From: Defluviimonas sp. SAOS-178_SWC
Lineage (GTDB): Bacteria > Pseudomonadota > Alphaproteobacteria > Rhodobacterales > Rhodobacteraceae
Length of the DNA stretch: 64,000 nt
Direction of reading: 5' to 3'
NCBI RefSeq assembly: GCF_039830135.1
Contig: NZ_CP156081.1
Span: 3,210,001-3,274,000, forward strand
Part shown: in pieces, positions 8,120 through 17,417 of the stretch
Layout of the letters: every line of letters begins with the position of its first letter
Position numbering within the stretch: the stretch's first letter is position 1
Made by a program: the position numbers and the translations under genes
Notes under the pieces: model-generated
The model's input: the letters and a program-made list of their open reading frames with translations, nothing else
Told to the model about the DNA's origin: nothing
Database searches by the model: none

Positions 8120-10399
8120 TCATCCTGCCGATTTAAGCCAGTGGAAGATGCGGTCGCTGCTCATCGGCAGACGGTCGATCAGCTGTGCTCGGCCCATGGC
8201 GTGCTCTACAGCCGAGGCCAGTGCCGCCCCGGAAGCGGTAATGCCGCCTTCGCCGGCCCCCTTGACTCCCAACGGGTTGATCGGGCTGGGGGCATCCTCC
8301 CGCAAAAGCACCTCGACCGACGGAACTTCGAGTGCGGTCGGCATCAGATAGTCGGCCAAGCTTGCGGCCAGTGGTTGACCCACGTCGTCATACACGAATT
8401 CCTCGTAGAGCGCGCCCCCGATGCCCTGCGCCACCGCGCCGACAATCTGTCCCTCGACCAGCATCGGATTGATGGCGCGGCCCACATCGAAAGCCACCAC
8501 ATAGCGCTCGATCCTGACGCCACTGGTCTCGGGGTCCAGCCGAACCTGCGCAAAATGAATGCCATAGGGATAGGTCATATGGTCAGACCTGAATCGGCCT
8601 TCGGCAACCATCTCGCCCCCGCTGGCAGTCGCGATCTGCCCCAAGGTCACGATGCTTCCGTCTTGTGCGCCATGTATTTCACCAGCCAAGAAGCTGAGCT
8701 GGTCGCGCGGAGTCTCGGTCATCTCCGCGGCTCTGTCGAGCGCCTGCCCGATCAGGGCCTCAGCGGCAAGCCGGGTTGCCGAGCCCGACATCACTGTGAC
8801 GCGAGTGGCAAAAGCACCCAGCCCCTGTTCGATCAGCCGGGTCTGGCCATGAATGACCTCCATCTCTTCGGTGTTGATCCCCAACGTGTCGGCACAAATC
8901 TGGGCAAGGACGGTTTCCACCCCCTGGCCGATAGAGGCCACCCCCGTCACGATCCGGATCGAACCGTTGCCGCCGACATAGATGCGGACCAAATCTTCGG
9001 GGCCGAGGCCACTTTTCTCGACGAAATAGCCAATTCCGTATCCGACCAGTTCGCCCTTCCGACGCCGTTCAGCGATCTTGCGCTCGAGGTCGGGCAACTT
9101 CACATATTCTTCCAGCCGCGTCAGCAGGTCATGATACTTGCCGCTGTCATAGATCACATCGGTTCCCAGCGCCCTGATGCCGCGACTGTGCGGCATCGAC
9201 GTCTCCGGGAGCAAGTTGCGACGCCGGATCTCGAACCGGTCCACCCCGATCGTTGCCGCAATGAAGTCCATGAGCCGCTCGCGCGCGAAACTGCTTTCGT
9301 AGCGGCCCGGAGCGCGATAGGTTCCAGCGGGCGTCTTGTTGGTCAGGCGGACGCGTCCGACGGCGCGATAGGCTGGAATCTGATAAGGCCCCGGCAGCAG
9401 CGCCGCTGACAGGTCCGTCACAGTTGCGCCGTGGGTGCGGATATAGCCACCCTGATCGCTAAAAAACTCGACGTCGAGCCCCGTGATCACGCCATCGGCG
9501 TCGACAGCCGCGCGCATCCTGTATTGCTGGTCGCGGGAATGGTTCGCGGTCAACAGATGCTCTTTGCGATCTTCCACCCATTTCACCGGGCGGCCCAGCC
9601 GCCTTGCGGCCAGGCAGACCAGAACATCCTCGGGATAAAGTTCACCCCGAATGCCGAAACCGCCGCCGACATGCCCTTCGCTAAGCTGGACCCGTTCCTG
9701 CGGCAGATCCAGCATCCTGGCAATTGCATCCCGGTTGTAGTGGGGCACCTTGGCGGCGCCGAACATCGTGATCACATCGGTCTCGGCGTCGTGGACTGCC
9801 AGCGCACCGCGGGTCTCCATCGGCACACCGGTATGGCGCCCCACGGCCACGTCGAGATCAACCACGAGCGCGGCAGCCGCGAAGGCCGCGTCAACGTCGC
9901 CATAGGATTTGCTCACTACCGCCGCTTCATTACCCAGTCCCGGCAGAGTTTCGGGCATGAATTCGGTCGTATCCGCATCGGCGGACAGAACCGGAGGCAG
10001 TTCCTCGATATCCGGAAAGATCAGGTCCGCCGCATCCTCGGCAACATAGGGGTTTGTCGCGAAGACTACGGCAATCGGATCGCCGACATAGCGCACATAG
10101 TCCTTGGCCAGACACCATTGCCGGTATGGCTCGAGACCCTTGAGATTGGTCATACGAAAATCGATCTGCGGCAGATCGGCGATGTCGTCGATCGTCCAGA
10201 CCGCGACGACACCCTCAAGCTCAAGTGCCTCCGCGGTGTCGATTTCCACAATACGGCCGAAGGCGATCGGAGAGCGTACGACACGCATGTAAAGCTGGTT
10301 TTCGCGGTTCTCGTCGGCAACGAAGCGTCCTGCTCCGATCAGAAGCGGGCGATCCTCAAGCCGTTTAATCGCCTGCCCTATGGCGTTGCTATTGCGCAT
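8120..10399 (-). CDS. Molybdopterin-binding large subunit of xanthine-dehydrogenase-family hydroxylase (second copy)
   Basis: This 759-residue CoxL/XdhB-type large subunit carries the molybdenum cofactor that hydroxylates the substrate with water as oxygen source. Visible motifs are GHVGGGFGIRGE (cofactor loop), TYRAPGRYE, a GQGVETVLAQI stretch and the C-terminal GVKGAGEGG containing the catalytic Glu. The CO-dehydrogenase loop AYRCSFR is absent, so CO is an unlikely substrate. The ATG at 10399 overlaps the stop of the iron-sulfur subunit gene (TGATG), which fixes the start. It is one of two non-identical large subunits in the operon. Confidence 0.88.
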   Translation of the reverse strand: MRNSNAIGQAIKRLEDRPLLIGAGRFVADENRENQLYMRVVRSPIAFGRIVEIDTAEALELEGVVAVWTIDDIADLPQIDFRMTNLKGLEPYRQWCLAKDYVRYVGDPIAVVFATNPYVAEDAADLIFPDIEELPPVLSADADTTEFMPETLPGLGNEAAVVSKSYGDVDAAFAAAALVVDLDVAVGRHTGVPMETRGALAVHDAETDVITMFGAAKVPHYNRDAIARMLDLPQERVQLSEGHVGGGFGIRGELYPEDVLVCLAARRLGRPVKWVEDRKEHLLTANHSRDQQYRMRAAVDADGVITGLDVEFFSDQGGYIRTHGATVTDLSAALLPGPYQIPAYRAVGRVRLTNKTPAGTYRAPGRYESSFARERLMDFIAATIGVDRFEIRRRNLLPETSMPHSRGIRALGTDVIYDSGKYHDLLTRLEEYVKLPDLERKIAERRRKGELVGYGIGYFVEKSGLGPEDLVRIYVGGNGSIRIVTGVASIGQGVETVLAQICADTLGINTEEMEVIHGQTRLIEQGLGAFATRVTVMSGSATRLAAEALIGQALDRAAEMTETPRDQLSFLAGEIHGAQDGSIVTLGQIATASGGEMVAEGRFRSDHMTYPYGIHFAQVRLDPETSGVRIERYVVAFDVGRAINPMLVEGQIVGAVAQGIGGALYEEFVYDDVGQPLAASLADYLMPTALEVPSVEVLLREDAPSPINPLGVKGAGEGGITASGAALASAVEHAMGRAQLIDRLPMSSDRIFHWLKSAG

Positions 10400-10884
10400 C
10401 AGCCGACGTCCCGGCGCATTACGTCCGCAGCGGCCCTCACCGCCTTGATGATGTTTTGATAGCCGGTGCAGCGGCATAAGTTCGACGACAGGACATCAAG
10501 GATTTCTTCGTCGCTCATGTCCGGGTTCTCGGCCAGCGCGCCCTTTGCCAGCATCAGAAAACCGGGCGTGCAAAAGCCGCATTGGAGGCCGTGGCTTTCC
10601 CAGAATGCCTGCTGCAGCGGGTGTAGTTTCTCGCCCGCGGCCAATCCCTCGACCGTCTCGATCTTGGTGCTTTCGGCTTGAACCGCGAACATCAGACAGG
10701 CGCGGATTGGCTTGCCATCCATCAACACTGTGCAGGCGCCGCAGACGCCGTGCTCGCATCCGACGTGCGTGCCTGTCAGGTGGCAGTCATCTCGCAACGT
10801 ATCGGCCAGGTTGCGGCGCGGCTCCACCGCAACCTCATACTCCCGTCCGTTCACGTTCAGCTTGATTTCAATCTTGTCTTCCAT
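10399..10884 (-). CDS. 2Fe-2S subunit of molybdenum hydroxylase (CoxS-like)
   Basis: The 161-residue electron-transfer subunit has the plant-ferredoxin-type cluster ligands Cys43, Cys48, Cys51 and Cys63 (GCEHGVCGACT) and the second [2Fe-2S] set Cys102, Cys105, Cys137 and Cys139 (QCGFCTPG, LCRCTGY). It passes electrons from the Mo site to the FAD subunit. The start at MEDKIEIKLNVNG fits the family; a longer form from 10917 would overlap the preceding gene. It lies between the two large-subunit genes. Confidence 0.9.
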   Translation of the reverse strand: MEDKIEIKLNVNGREYEVAVEPRRNLADTLRDDCHLTGTHVGCEHGVCGACTVLMDGKPIRACLMFAVQAESTKIETVEGLAAGEKLHPLQQAFWESHGLQCGFCTPGFLMLAKGALAENPDMSDEEILDVLSSNLCRCTGYQNIIKAVRAAADVMRRDVG

Positions 10885-10900
10885 AGGAAAAACCTGCCTG

Positions 10901-13210
10901 TCATTTGCCCTTCGCATTGCGGATTGCCGCGCGAATACGGTCCGGGGTGCTGGGGATAGTGTTCAGAGTGACGCCGAATGGTTGCAGCGCATCGGCGATC
11001 GCACTGACGACCGCCGCAGGTGCGCCGATCGTGCCGCCTTCGCCGACGCCCTTTGCCTTGGTCATGCTTTCCGGTGAAATCGTCTCCATATGTACGATCT
11101 CGATCTTCGGGATCTCATGCGCGGTCGGCGGCAAGTAGTCCGCGAGCGACGCGGTAAGCAGAGTGCCATGGTCGTCATAGATCATTTCTTCGTAAAGGGC
11201 ATTGGCGATGCCCTGGGCGACCCCGCCGGAAATCTGCCCGTCCACGATCAGGGGATTGATCAGTACGCCGGCATCCTCCACCACCAGAAAGCGGGTGATG
11301 GTCACGCCTCCCGTTTCGATATCGACGTCGACTTCGCACAGATGGGCCGCATTCGAGAACGTTCCGGACGGGTCATAGAATCCATGCTCTCTCAGTCCGG
11401 CCTCTCCCTTGAAACGGTGGCTCTGATGGTGGAGCGCGCGGGCGACCTCGGCAATCGCCAGCGAACGGTTGCTGCCGTCGACACTGGCGAGATTGTCGCG
11501 CAAGGTGATCGTGTCGGGATCAGCCTCCAGCATGATGGCGGCCGCCTCCTTCAGCCTTCGCGCGATCTTGTCCGCCGCGAGTTGGCTGGCCCCACCAGAT
11601 ATCACCATGGATCGAGAGGCAAATGTGCCCCAGCCGTAAGGGGTCGCGTCGGTGTCGCCCGAGATAACCCGGATTGCCTGAGGTGCGATACCCAGACGGT
11701 CGGCGACAAGTTGGGCCAAGGCCGTCTTCAGCCCTTGGCCGTGCGGCGACGCGCCGATGCGCAGGGTAACGTTGCCCGAAGGGTCCATCTCGCAATCGAC
11801 GCTTTCAAATCCGACGACGATATCCAGCGCGCGGGCCGCAAAGGCCGGCGTGCCGTATCCGGTGCGTTCCGAGAAAACGGAAACCCCGAGGCCCAGGTAG
11901 CGGCCTTCCTGGCGCGCCTCTAGCTGCCGCCTGCGGAAATCGGGGATATCGGCCAGCTTCTCGGCAGCCTCCATTGCCTTGAGATACGACCCCTCATCAT
12001 AGATCAGTCCCGTTGGTGAGCGATGAGGAAACTTCGTGATCAGATTCCGGCGGCGGATCTCGAACGGGTCCAGCCCCAACCGGGTCGCCGCGCGATCCAT
12101 CATCTGTTCCATTGTGAAGGTCAACATCGGCCGCGCGACCCCGCGGTAAGGGGCCATCATCGAGGTATTGGTGGTGATCCCTCGCGCTCGCACTCCGTAT
12201 TCGCAGAAATTGTAGGGGCCCGGCAATTCGGCAAAGGCCATCATCGGCTCGACACCGCAGGTGACCGGATAGCACGAGAACGCACCGACATTCGAACACA
12301 GGTCGGCGTCAACGGCCAGCAGCCTGCCCTCGGCGTTGAAAGCCCCTTTGACGGTGTATTTCTGGTCGCGCGAATGGGACGAGGCCAGCAGGTTTTCACG
12401 CCGATCCTCGATCCAGGACAATTTTCGTTTCAACCGCAACGCCGCCCAGACCAGCGCGACATATTCCGGGAACAGCGACATCTTCTGCCCGAAACCGCCG
12501 CCCACATCGGGCGCGACGACACGCAGGTCGCCTTCGCGGATGCCAAGCACATCGGCGATACCGGTGCGCAGCATGTGTGGCATCTGGACTGAGGCATAAA
12601 GTGTGACCCGCCCCGTTGCCCGGTCATAATCGGCCACGCCGCCGCGCGCCTCCATCGGCATGGCCGACTGTCGCTGCGAGCGCAGGTCGAGTTCGATCAC
12701 ATGGGCAGCCTCGCGGAATGCGGCATCCAGGCCATCGGTGCGCATAACGCCTTCGATCATGACGTTTCCGGGCGCTTCGGGATGAACCTGTCTTGCGCCC
12801 TCCGCCAGCGCCGCATCGATCGAAGTAATCGCCCGTTCACTCTCGATACCGACAAAAACCTGTTCGGCCAGATCTTCCGCCTCTGCCTCCGTGGGGGCAA
12901 CCACGAGTGCGATGGCCTGCCCCGAGAACGAGACCTTGTCCGACGGTAGGACCGGATGGGGAACCCGCCGGTAATCGGGGCGGTGCACGACCGCCTGAAT
13001 CGGCTTTACGCCGTCGGCTTCAAGATCGCGGCCGGTAAAGACGATGCCTTCGTCGGGCAGTTCGATGTCCTCGATCCGGCCCGCGGCTTCGGGGCTTCGG
13101 ACGAATTTGACTGACCAGCTGCCGGCGGCAAGATCCGAGACGTAACTGCCCTGACCTTTCAGCAGGCTGGGATCCTCAAGGCGCGGAAGGGTTCTGCCGA
13201 CCCAGTTCAT
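10901..13210 (-). CDS. Molybdopterin-binding large subunit of xanthine-dehydrogenase-family hydroxylase (first copy)
   Basis: The 769-residue large subunit starts at MNWVGRTLPRLED, where its ATG overlaps the FAD-subunit stop (ATGA). It shows VAPDVGGGFGQKM, MMAPYRGVARP (substrate-pocket loop), SPHGQGLKTALAQ and KGVGEGGTIGAP with the catalytic Glu. It differs substantially from the second large subunit at 8120, so the pair may form alternative holoenzymes or a heteromer. With the FAD and 2Fe-2S genes it forms a complete MSL hydroxylase set. The substrate is not shown by sequence; aromatic N-heterocycles or purines are typical of the family. Confidence 0.88.
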   Translation of the reverse strand: MNWVGRTLPRLEDPSLLKGQGSYVSDLAAGSWSVKFVRSPEAAGRIEDIELPDEGIVFTGRDLEADGVKPIQAVVHRPDYRRVPHPVLPSDKVSFSGQAIALVVAPTEAEAEDLAEQVFVGIESERAITSIDAALAEGARQVHPEAPGNVMIEGVMRTDGLDAAFREAAHVIELDLRSQRQSAMPMEARGGVADYDRATGRVTLYASVQMPHMLRTGIADVLGIREGDLRVVAPDVGGGFGQKMSLFPEYVALVWAALRLKRKLSWIEDRRENLLASSHSRDQKYTVKGAFNAEGRLLAVDADLCSNVGAFSCYPVTCGVEPMMAFAELPGPYNFCEYGVRARGITTNTSMMAPYRGVARPMLTFTMEQMMDRAATRLGLDPFEIRRRNLITKFPHRSPTGLIYDEGSYLKAMEAAEKLADIPDFRRRQLEARQEGRYLGLGVSVFSERTGYGTPAFAARALDIVVGFESVDCEMDPSGNVTLRIGASPHGQGLKTALAQLVADRLGIAPQAIRVISGDTDATPYGWGTFASRSMVISGGASQLAADKIARRLKEAAAIMLEADPDTITLRDNLASVDGSNRSLAIAEVARALHHQSHRFKGEAGLREHGFYDPSGTFSNAAHLCEVDVDIETGGVTITRFLVVEDAGVLINPLIVDGQISGGVAQGIANALYEEMIYDDHGTLLTASLADYLPPTAHEIPKIEIVHMETISPESMTKAKGVGEGGTIGAPAAVVSAIADALQPFGVTLNTIPSTPDRIRAAIRNAKGK

Positions 13211-14085
13211 GCTGCCCCCCCCGTACGGCAATCGGCCCTCGCGGCGGCAAGCGCGCGCCTGATTACCGTGCCGGTCAGGTCGCGGCGATACTCAGCCGAA
13301 CCGTGAATATCCGAGCTTGGCGACACCATTTTCTGAGCCGCAGCCGCGACTGCGGAAAATGTTTCATCGGTGGCACACTGACCCTTCAGTTGGGCTTCAA
13401 GCGCGTCCAGCCGCACGGAATGGGCGGATACCGCCCCCAACCCGAGCCTTGCGTCGATGATCCTGTCACCATCGAGCCGCAGCATTGCCAGCGCCATTGC
13501 CAGGGCAAAGTCGCCCTTGCGCCGAGAGAATTCGTAGAACCCGCTGCCCCAACCGTGCGGCAGGCGCGGCAGGCGGAGCCGGGCGAGAAGCTCGGTTTCA
13601 CCCACGGCGGTCATGAAGGTACCGCGGAAAAATTCGCTGGCGGCGACCCTGCGGGTCCCATCCTGCCCGGCAATTTCGATCTCGGCGCCAAGTGTTATGG
13701 CGACGAGGCACCATTCCGAAGCAGGGTCCGCGTGGCAGAGCGATCCCCCGAAAGTGCCACGCTGGCGGATGGGATAGTGGGCGATGTTCTGGACAACCTT
13801 GCTCAACATCCGACCCACCGGATCGTCACAGACCGGCTTGTGGAAGGTGGCGTGACGTGTCACCGAGCCGATGACGATGGTATCGTCTTCAACCCTAACG
13901 CCTTGAATTTCCGGAATGTTGTTGATGTCGATGAGAACGTCCGGCCTGGCCAGACGAAAATTCATGGAGGGAACGAGGCTCTGGCCGCCCGCAATGATCT
14001 TTCCAACCGCCCCGTGAGTTGCAAGGGATCTTACGGCTTCGTCCAGGCTTGCTGGACGATGATACGAGAACGGAGCAGGTTTCAT
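13207..14085 (-). CDS. FAD-binding subunit of molybdenum hydroxylase (CoxM-like)
   Basis: This 292-residue protein has the FAD_binding_5 / CO_deh_flav_C architecture: KPAPFSYHRPASLDEAV, then IIAGGQSLVPSMNFRLARP (FAD pyrophosphate loop), and IRQRGTFGGSLCHADPASEW (second FAD loop). It transfers electrons from the 2Fe-2S subunit to an acceptor. It is the first gene of the MSL set and overlaps the first large-subunit gene by four bases. Confidence 0.9.
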   Translation of the reverse strand: MKPAPFSYHRPASLDEAVRSLATHGAVGKIIAGGQSLVPSMNFRLARPDVLIDINNIPEIQGVRVEDDTIVIGSVTRHATFHKPVCDDPVGRMLSKVVQNIAHYPIRQRGTFGGSLCHADPASEWCLVAITLGAEIEIAGQDGTRRVAASEFFRGTFMTAVGETELLARLRLPRLPHGWGSGFYEFSRRKGDFALAMALAMLRLDGDRIIDARLGLGAVSAHSVRLDALEAQLKGQCATDETFSAVAAAAQKMVSPSSDIHGSAEYRRDLTGTVIRRALAAARADCRTGGAA

Positions 14086-14175
14086 TTCATATCCACATGA
14101 TGAATCGGCAGTATGTCGGGAATTGTGCGGAGTGCGCGCCAGTACCCGGGCGGTCGCCGGCGCGTGCCCACGTTG

Positions 14176-15168
14176 TTACGGCATGTACGCTTCGTTCAAG
14201 CCAAGCTCACGCAGCATCCGGCGGTAGTTGATCGCGGGCTGGTCGGGCACGCGCATGTGAAGCTCTTCCTTCACATCCGTCGGGATCTTCTCCGGCCGCT
14301 GACTTTCGACAATGACTCGGTCCTGCTCCATCACCGCATCAAAGCCTTCGCTGAAGACACTATCTGGTTTGTCCAGAGAGTGATTTCGCGTCACGAAGAC
14401 ATAGATTCGCGTCGTGGTCTCGGTCATCGGAGTCGGGATGAACGACAGGATGGTCTTGTCACCCGTCGCACCGGACCCCTGGTCGGACCAAGTCTTGCCG
14501 CCCTCAGGGTTGACGATGGTCTTGCTGTCGTGGATCTGGAACGGAAACTCCAGCGTGTATTCACGCAGCAAATGCGTATCGTCATAGGCGAATTTTAACC
14601 CGGTTTCCGTTCTCTCCACCGGGTAGGGTTTGATCACCGGACCGTCAGATAGTTCGATGTAGCCCTGATGAACGAAGTTGAAATGCGAGAAGTCCATCGC
14701 GTTTTCGATCATCCGTCCAGCCGATGTCTTCCAGTCCCAGACGCCGACGAGGAACATCCTGAACTTGGAATCCTTGTCGAGTGCCTCAAGATAGGCCGGG
14801 AAGGGTTCCGGGCTGTCGGATTGCGCAGCCCAAACTAGCCCGAATGCCTCACGGGTCGGATAGACGACTGTCTTGGCCTTTTCGGGGATCGGAGCGTTCG
14901 CAGGCAGAGAGGGGATCTTTACGCAGGCGCCGTCGCAGCCATAGGACCAGCCATGATAAGGGCAGACAATGTTGTTGCCCTCGACGTGACCGCCGGCGGT
15001 GAACTTTGCGCCGCGGTGGATGCACAGATCCTTCATTACCGTCGCTTTGCCATCTTCGCCACGCCAGACGACAAGCTCCTCGCCCAGCATCACCCGCGCC
15101 AGCGGTGTCTTGGTGACGTCCTCGCTCTTCGCAATGGGGTTCCAGTATTTCCTCAGGACTTCTAGCAT
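14176..15168 (-). CDS. Rieske non-heme iron oxygenase, alpha subunit
   Basis: The 330-residue protein has a Rieske [2Fe-2S] centre (Cys49-x-His51, Cys69-xx-His72: CIHRG, CPYHGW) and a mononuclear iron site (Asn156, Asp159, His162, His167 in NAMDFSHFNFVHQ). The start at MLEVLRKYWNPIA follows an AAGGAG ribosome-binding site. It resembles the vanillate/phthalate-type single-component oxygenases, which use a separate VanB-like reductase; one is encoded at 30177. Such enzymes O- or N-demethylate or hydroxylate aromatic and heterocyclic compounds. The co-directional hydroxylase operon suggests a shared pathway. Confidence 0.88.
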   Translation of the reverse strand: MLEVLRKYWNPIAKSEDVTKTPLARVMLGEELVVWRGEDGKATVMKDLCIHRGAKFTAGGHVEGNNIVCPYHGWSYGCDGACVKIPSLPANAPIPEKAKTVVYPTREAFGLVWAAQSDSPEPFPAYLEALDKDSKFRMFLVGVWDWKTSAGRMIENAMDFSHFNFVHQGYIELSDGPVIKPYPVERTETGLKFAYDDTHLLREYTLEFPFQIHDSKTIVNPEGGKTWSDQGSGATGDKTILSFIPTPMTETTTRIYVFVTRNHSLDKPDSVFSEGFDAVMEQDRVIVESQRPEKIPTDVKEELHMRVPDQPAINYRRMLRELGLNEAYMP

Positions 15169-15184
15169 GAAAGGCTCCTTGTTT

Positions 15185-15331
15185 TCAGGGTTGCTCCGGC
15201 GGGTCCGAGTCGGGAACGACCTCGGGGAAGGCGACGGCCAGCGGTGGTTCGTTTTCCGACCAGCAAGGCGATCCCGTCTTGTCGCGACGGGCCACACCCG
15301 CCGGGGTTGGCCCTATGATCATGACGTTCAT
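15185..15331 (-). CDS. Possible small protein (48 aa)
   Basis: A short frame starts MNVMIIGPTPAGVARR and ends 16 bases before the oxygenase start. A GAGGGC stretch lies upstream of the ATG. It matches no family I recognise. It is the only sensible frame in the 338-base gap 15169-15506, which otherwise shows nothing clear. It could be a leader peptide or a chance frame. Confidence 0.25.
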   Translation of the reverse strand: MNVMIIGPTPAGVARRDKTGSPCWSENEPPLAVAFPEVVPDSDPPEQP

Positions 15332-15506
15332 TGTGCTGCGCCCTCAGCAATCGGAGCCCTCCCCAGGCCGTTCGTCTGGGCATTGGCGGCCGTGCGCCTA
15401 CACCCGCACATCGCGCTTCTGGACACTCCGATCACGCAAGAAGTAACCCGCTGCCTTATGAGGATTTCCCGCTCGCGAGGAGACCGCCCGGCCCAGAAGC
15501 ATGCCT

Positions 15507-16103
15507 CTACATCATTCCCTGGCGTCGCTGGAAGAGCGACCGGAACCAGCCCACGATCGCCAGCCAGAGCAGCCGGCTTGCACTCATCGGCGCCTTGGGT
15601 TGTGCTCGGGCTTCGGATTCCCGGGTGTTCCCGACCGGCTCGGCCGCTGCGGCACCGGTCGGCGCCATTTTCGTTTCGACGTTGCCGACGAAATCCGAAA
15701 TCAGGACCGACGCGATTTCCTCGATGATGCCGGTGCGCCCGAATTGCGCGATCGGTCCGGAAAGCTGCACGTCAGCATCCACCAGAATCTTGGTCGAGGT
15801 GTCAGCTTCGATCAGGCGGCAATCCATCGTCATCTTGCCTCTGGATGCACCCTTCCGGTCAATCCCCTTGCCCTCCATGCTGATCGCATGGGTGTCTTCG
15901 TCATACGCCACCTTGGCCGCGCCTTCGAAGGCGGCCTGAAATGGCCCAACCTTCATCGACATCTTGCCAGTATGGGAGCCGTCGTCATTGACTCCCAGAT
16001 ACTCGGCGCCTGGCAGGCAGTCGGCCACGGAAGAAACGTTGTGGAAGAATTTCCAGACCTCACTCCGCGTGCGGTCGAGTGTGAATTCCTTGTGCAGCTT
16101 CAT
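15507..16103 (-). CDS. CoxG-like SRPBCC-domain protein
   Basis: The 198-residue protein begins MKLHKEFTLDRTRSEVWKFF and has CLPGAEYL, KMSMKVGPFQAAFEG and TKILVDADVQLSGPIAQFGR. These are hallmarks of the carbon-monoxide-dehydrogenase subunit G (CoxG) family with an SRPBCC fold. The C-terminus adds a linker and a hydrophobic, basic tail (LLWLAIVGWFRSLFQRR) that could anchor it to the membrane. CoxG proteins help recruit molybdenum hydroxylases to the membrane, which fits the downstream MSL genes. Confidence 0.85.
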   Translation of the reverse strand: MKLHKEFTLDRTRSEVWKFFHNVSSVADCLPGAEYLGVNDDGSHTGKMSMKVGPFQAAFEGAAKVAYDEDTHAISMEGKGIDRKGASRGKMTMDCRLIEADTSTKILVDADVQLSGPIAQFGRTGIIEEIASVLISDFVGNVETKMAPTGAAAAEPVGNTRESEARAQPKAPMSASRLLWLAIVGWFRSLFQRRQGMM

Positions 16104-16140
16104 ACTGGTTCAGCTCCTTTTGCTGATCTAGGGCATGAGA

Positions 16141-16998
16141 CTAGAGCCGTCGGCTTCCAATCGTCAGGCCATACACGTCCGTCCGTCGATCCTCCCGCGG
16201 CCGCACCAGCGGCGAGCGCACCCTAGCTGCGCGGATCTCGGCGATATCGAATGTCGCGCGCAAGCTGCCGGTATCGTCCCGGCCCATCGGCCCGCCAACG
16301 CAGGTGCCATGTGCATCGGCGATTAGCGACGAGCCCAGTAGCCGCAGGCCCTGATCGCCGCCACTCTGGCTGGCGCAGATCATCGGCAACTGATCCAGAT
16401 TCGCCTGGACCAGCGCGCCGCGCGCTTGACCAATATATCCTGAAGCATCGTGCGAAACCCGGTCAAAACCGCCAACCCAAGCAGTCGGGATGGCCAGAAT
16501 GTCGGCGCCCGCAAGGGAAAGGCCGCGCGCCACCTCAACGAAACGCAGGTCGTAACAGACACAGATCCCGATGCAACCCAGATCGGTCTCGGCCAGAACC
16601 AGCCCCAAATCGCCCGGAGTGAATATTTTCTTTTCCTGATCGAAGAGATGCAGCTTGCGATAGATCACATCACTGCCACCGGGTCTGACCAGAATGGCCG
16701 AGTTGAAGAGTTCCCCAGCGGGTCCGCGTTCGCAGAAGCCGCAGACGATCACGACACCCAGCTTTTCCGAAAGGCCGCGGAGCAGGGCGGCCGTCGGGCC
16801 ATCCGCCGGCTCGGCGCAGGCGGGCAGTCCCTGTGGATCGAGGCAATAGCCGGAGATTGCCAGCTCCGGCAGCACCACGAGTCGCGAACCGTGTGCGGCT
16901 TCGGCCCGAACAAACGCTTCGACAGTCCTGCGGTTTTCCTCCACTGCAAGATGCCTGGCGCCGAATTGGACGGCTGATACCTGAAAGGCGTTGCTCAT
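16141..16998 (-). CDS. Nitrilase-superfamily carbon-nitrogen hydrolase
   Basis: The 285-residue enzyme shows the complete Glu-Lys-Cys triad: Glu45 (LPELAISGY), Lys115 (YRKLHLFD) and Cys148 (CVCYDLRF). These enzymes cleave amide, carbamoyl or nitrile C-N bonds. The start at MSNAFQVSAVQFG overlaps the upstream cupin stop by ATGA, so the two are translationally coupled. In this setting it plausibly opens or deamidates an N-heterocycle breakdown product; the exact substrate is unknown. Confidence 0.87.
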   Translation of the reverse strand: MSNAFQVSAVQFGARHLAVEENRRTVEAFVRAEAAHGSRLVVLPELAISGYCLDPQGLPACAEPADGPTAALLRGLSEKLGVVIVCGFCERGPAGELFNSAILVRPGGSDVIYRKLHLFDQEKKIFTPGDLGLVLAETDLGCIGICVCYDLRFVEVARGLSLAGADILAIPTAWVGGFDRVSHDASGYIGQARGALVQANLDQLPMICASQSGGDQGLRLLGSSLIADAHGTCVGGPMGRDDTGSLRATFDIAEIRAARVRSPLVRPREDRRTDVYGLTIGSRRL

Positions 16999-17417
16999 TC
17001 GGGCAGATCCACACAGAAGCTGGCGGGTACCTCGCAATCCGCGCTCAGAGCCTTGACCATGCGCAGCAGTGGCACATCGGCGGGTGCGGGGCCGCCGACC
17101 GAGATGATCCGCCTCCCCTTGTCGGCATGGACGGAATGCTTCACCCCTACAGGCACGTGGACGATGCAGCCGGCGTGGAACGGCAGGGACACCCCGTTGG
17201 TGTGATCCACCGCGGTTCCTTCGCCTTCGAGAATGAAGATCGTGTCCTCGGAAACCGGGTGGATATGCGGCACGTTTGCCTCACCCGGCTGCAGTACGAC
17301 GTAGTTCACGTTTGCATTCCACGCTCCGACGCCAGGCCAGACAATGAATCGCGCGTCCTTGGAGATCAGGGGCAGTCGCAGCGATGGCCGGTCGCGATGA
17401 AAGACACGAATGCTCAT
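16995..17417 (-). CDS. Cupin-domain protein
   Basis: This is a 140-residue single-domain cupin: VLQPGEANVPHIHPVSEDTIFILEGEG (motif 1, with His, His and Glu ligands) and LPFHAGCIVHVPVGVKHSV (motif 2, with His). The metal ligands look complete, so it may bind a metal and act as an enzyme (dioxygenase, isomerase or aminohydrolase type) or as a sensor. It sits between a second cupin and the nitrilase, with ATGA overlaps on both sides. Confidence 0.8.
   Translation of the reverse strand: MSIRVFHRDRPSLRLPLISKDARFIVWPGVGAWNANVNYVVLQPGEANVPHIHPVSEDTIFILEGEGTAVDHTNGVSLPFHAGCIVHVPVGVKHSVHADKGRRIISVGGPAPADVPLLRMVKALSADCEVPASFCVDLPE

Noticed and set aside
8120..14085. Carbon monoxide dehydrogenase (CoxMSL)
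   Set aside because: Neither large subunit has the AYRCSFR active-site loop needed for CO oxidation, so a generic molybdenum hydroxylase is called.
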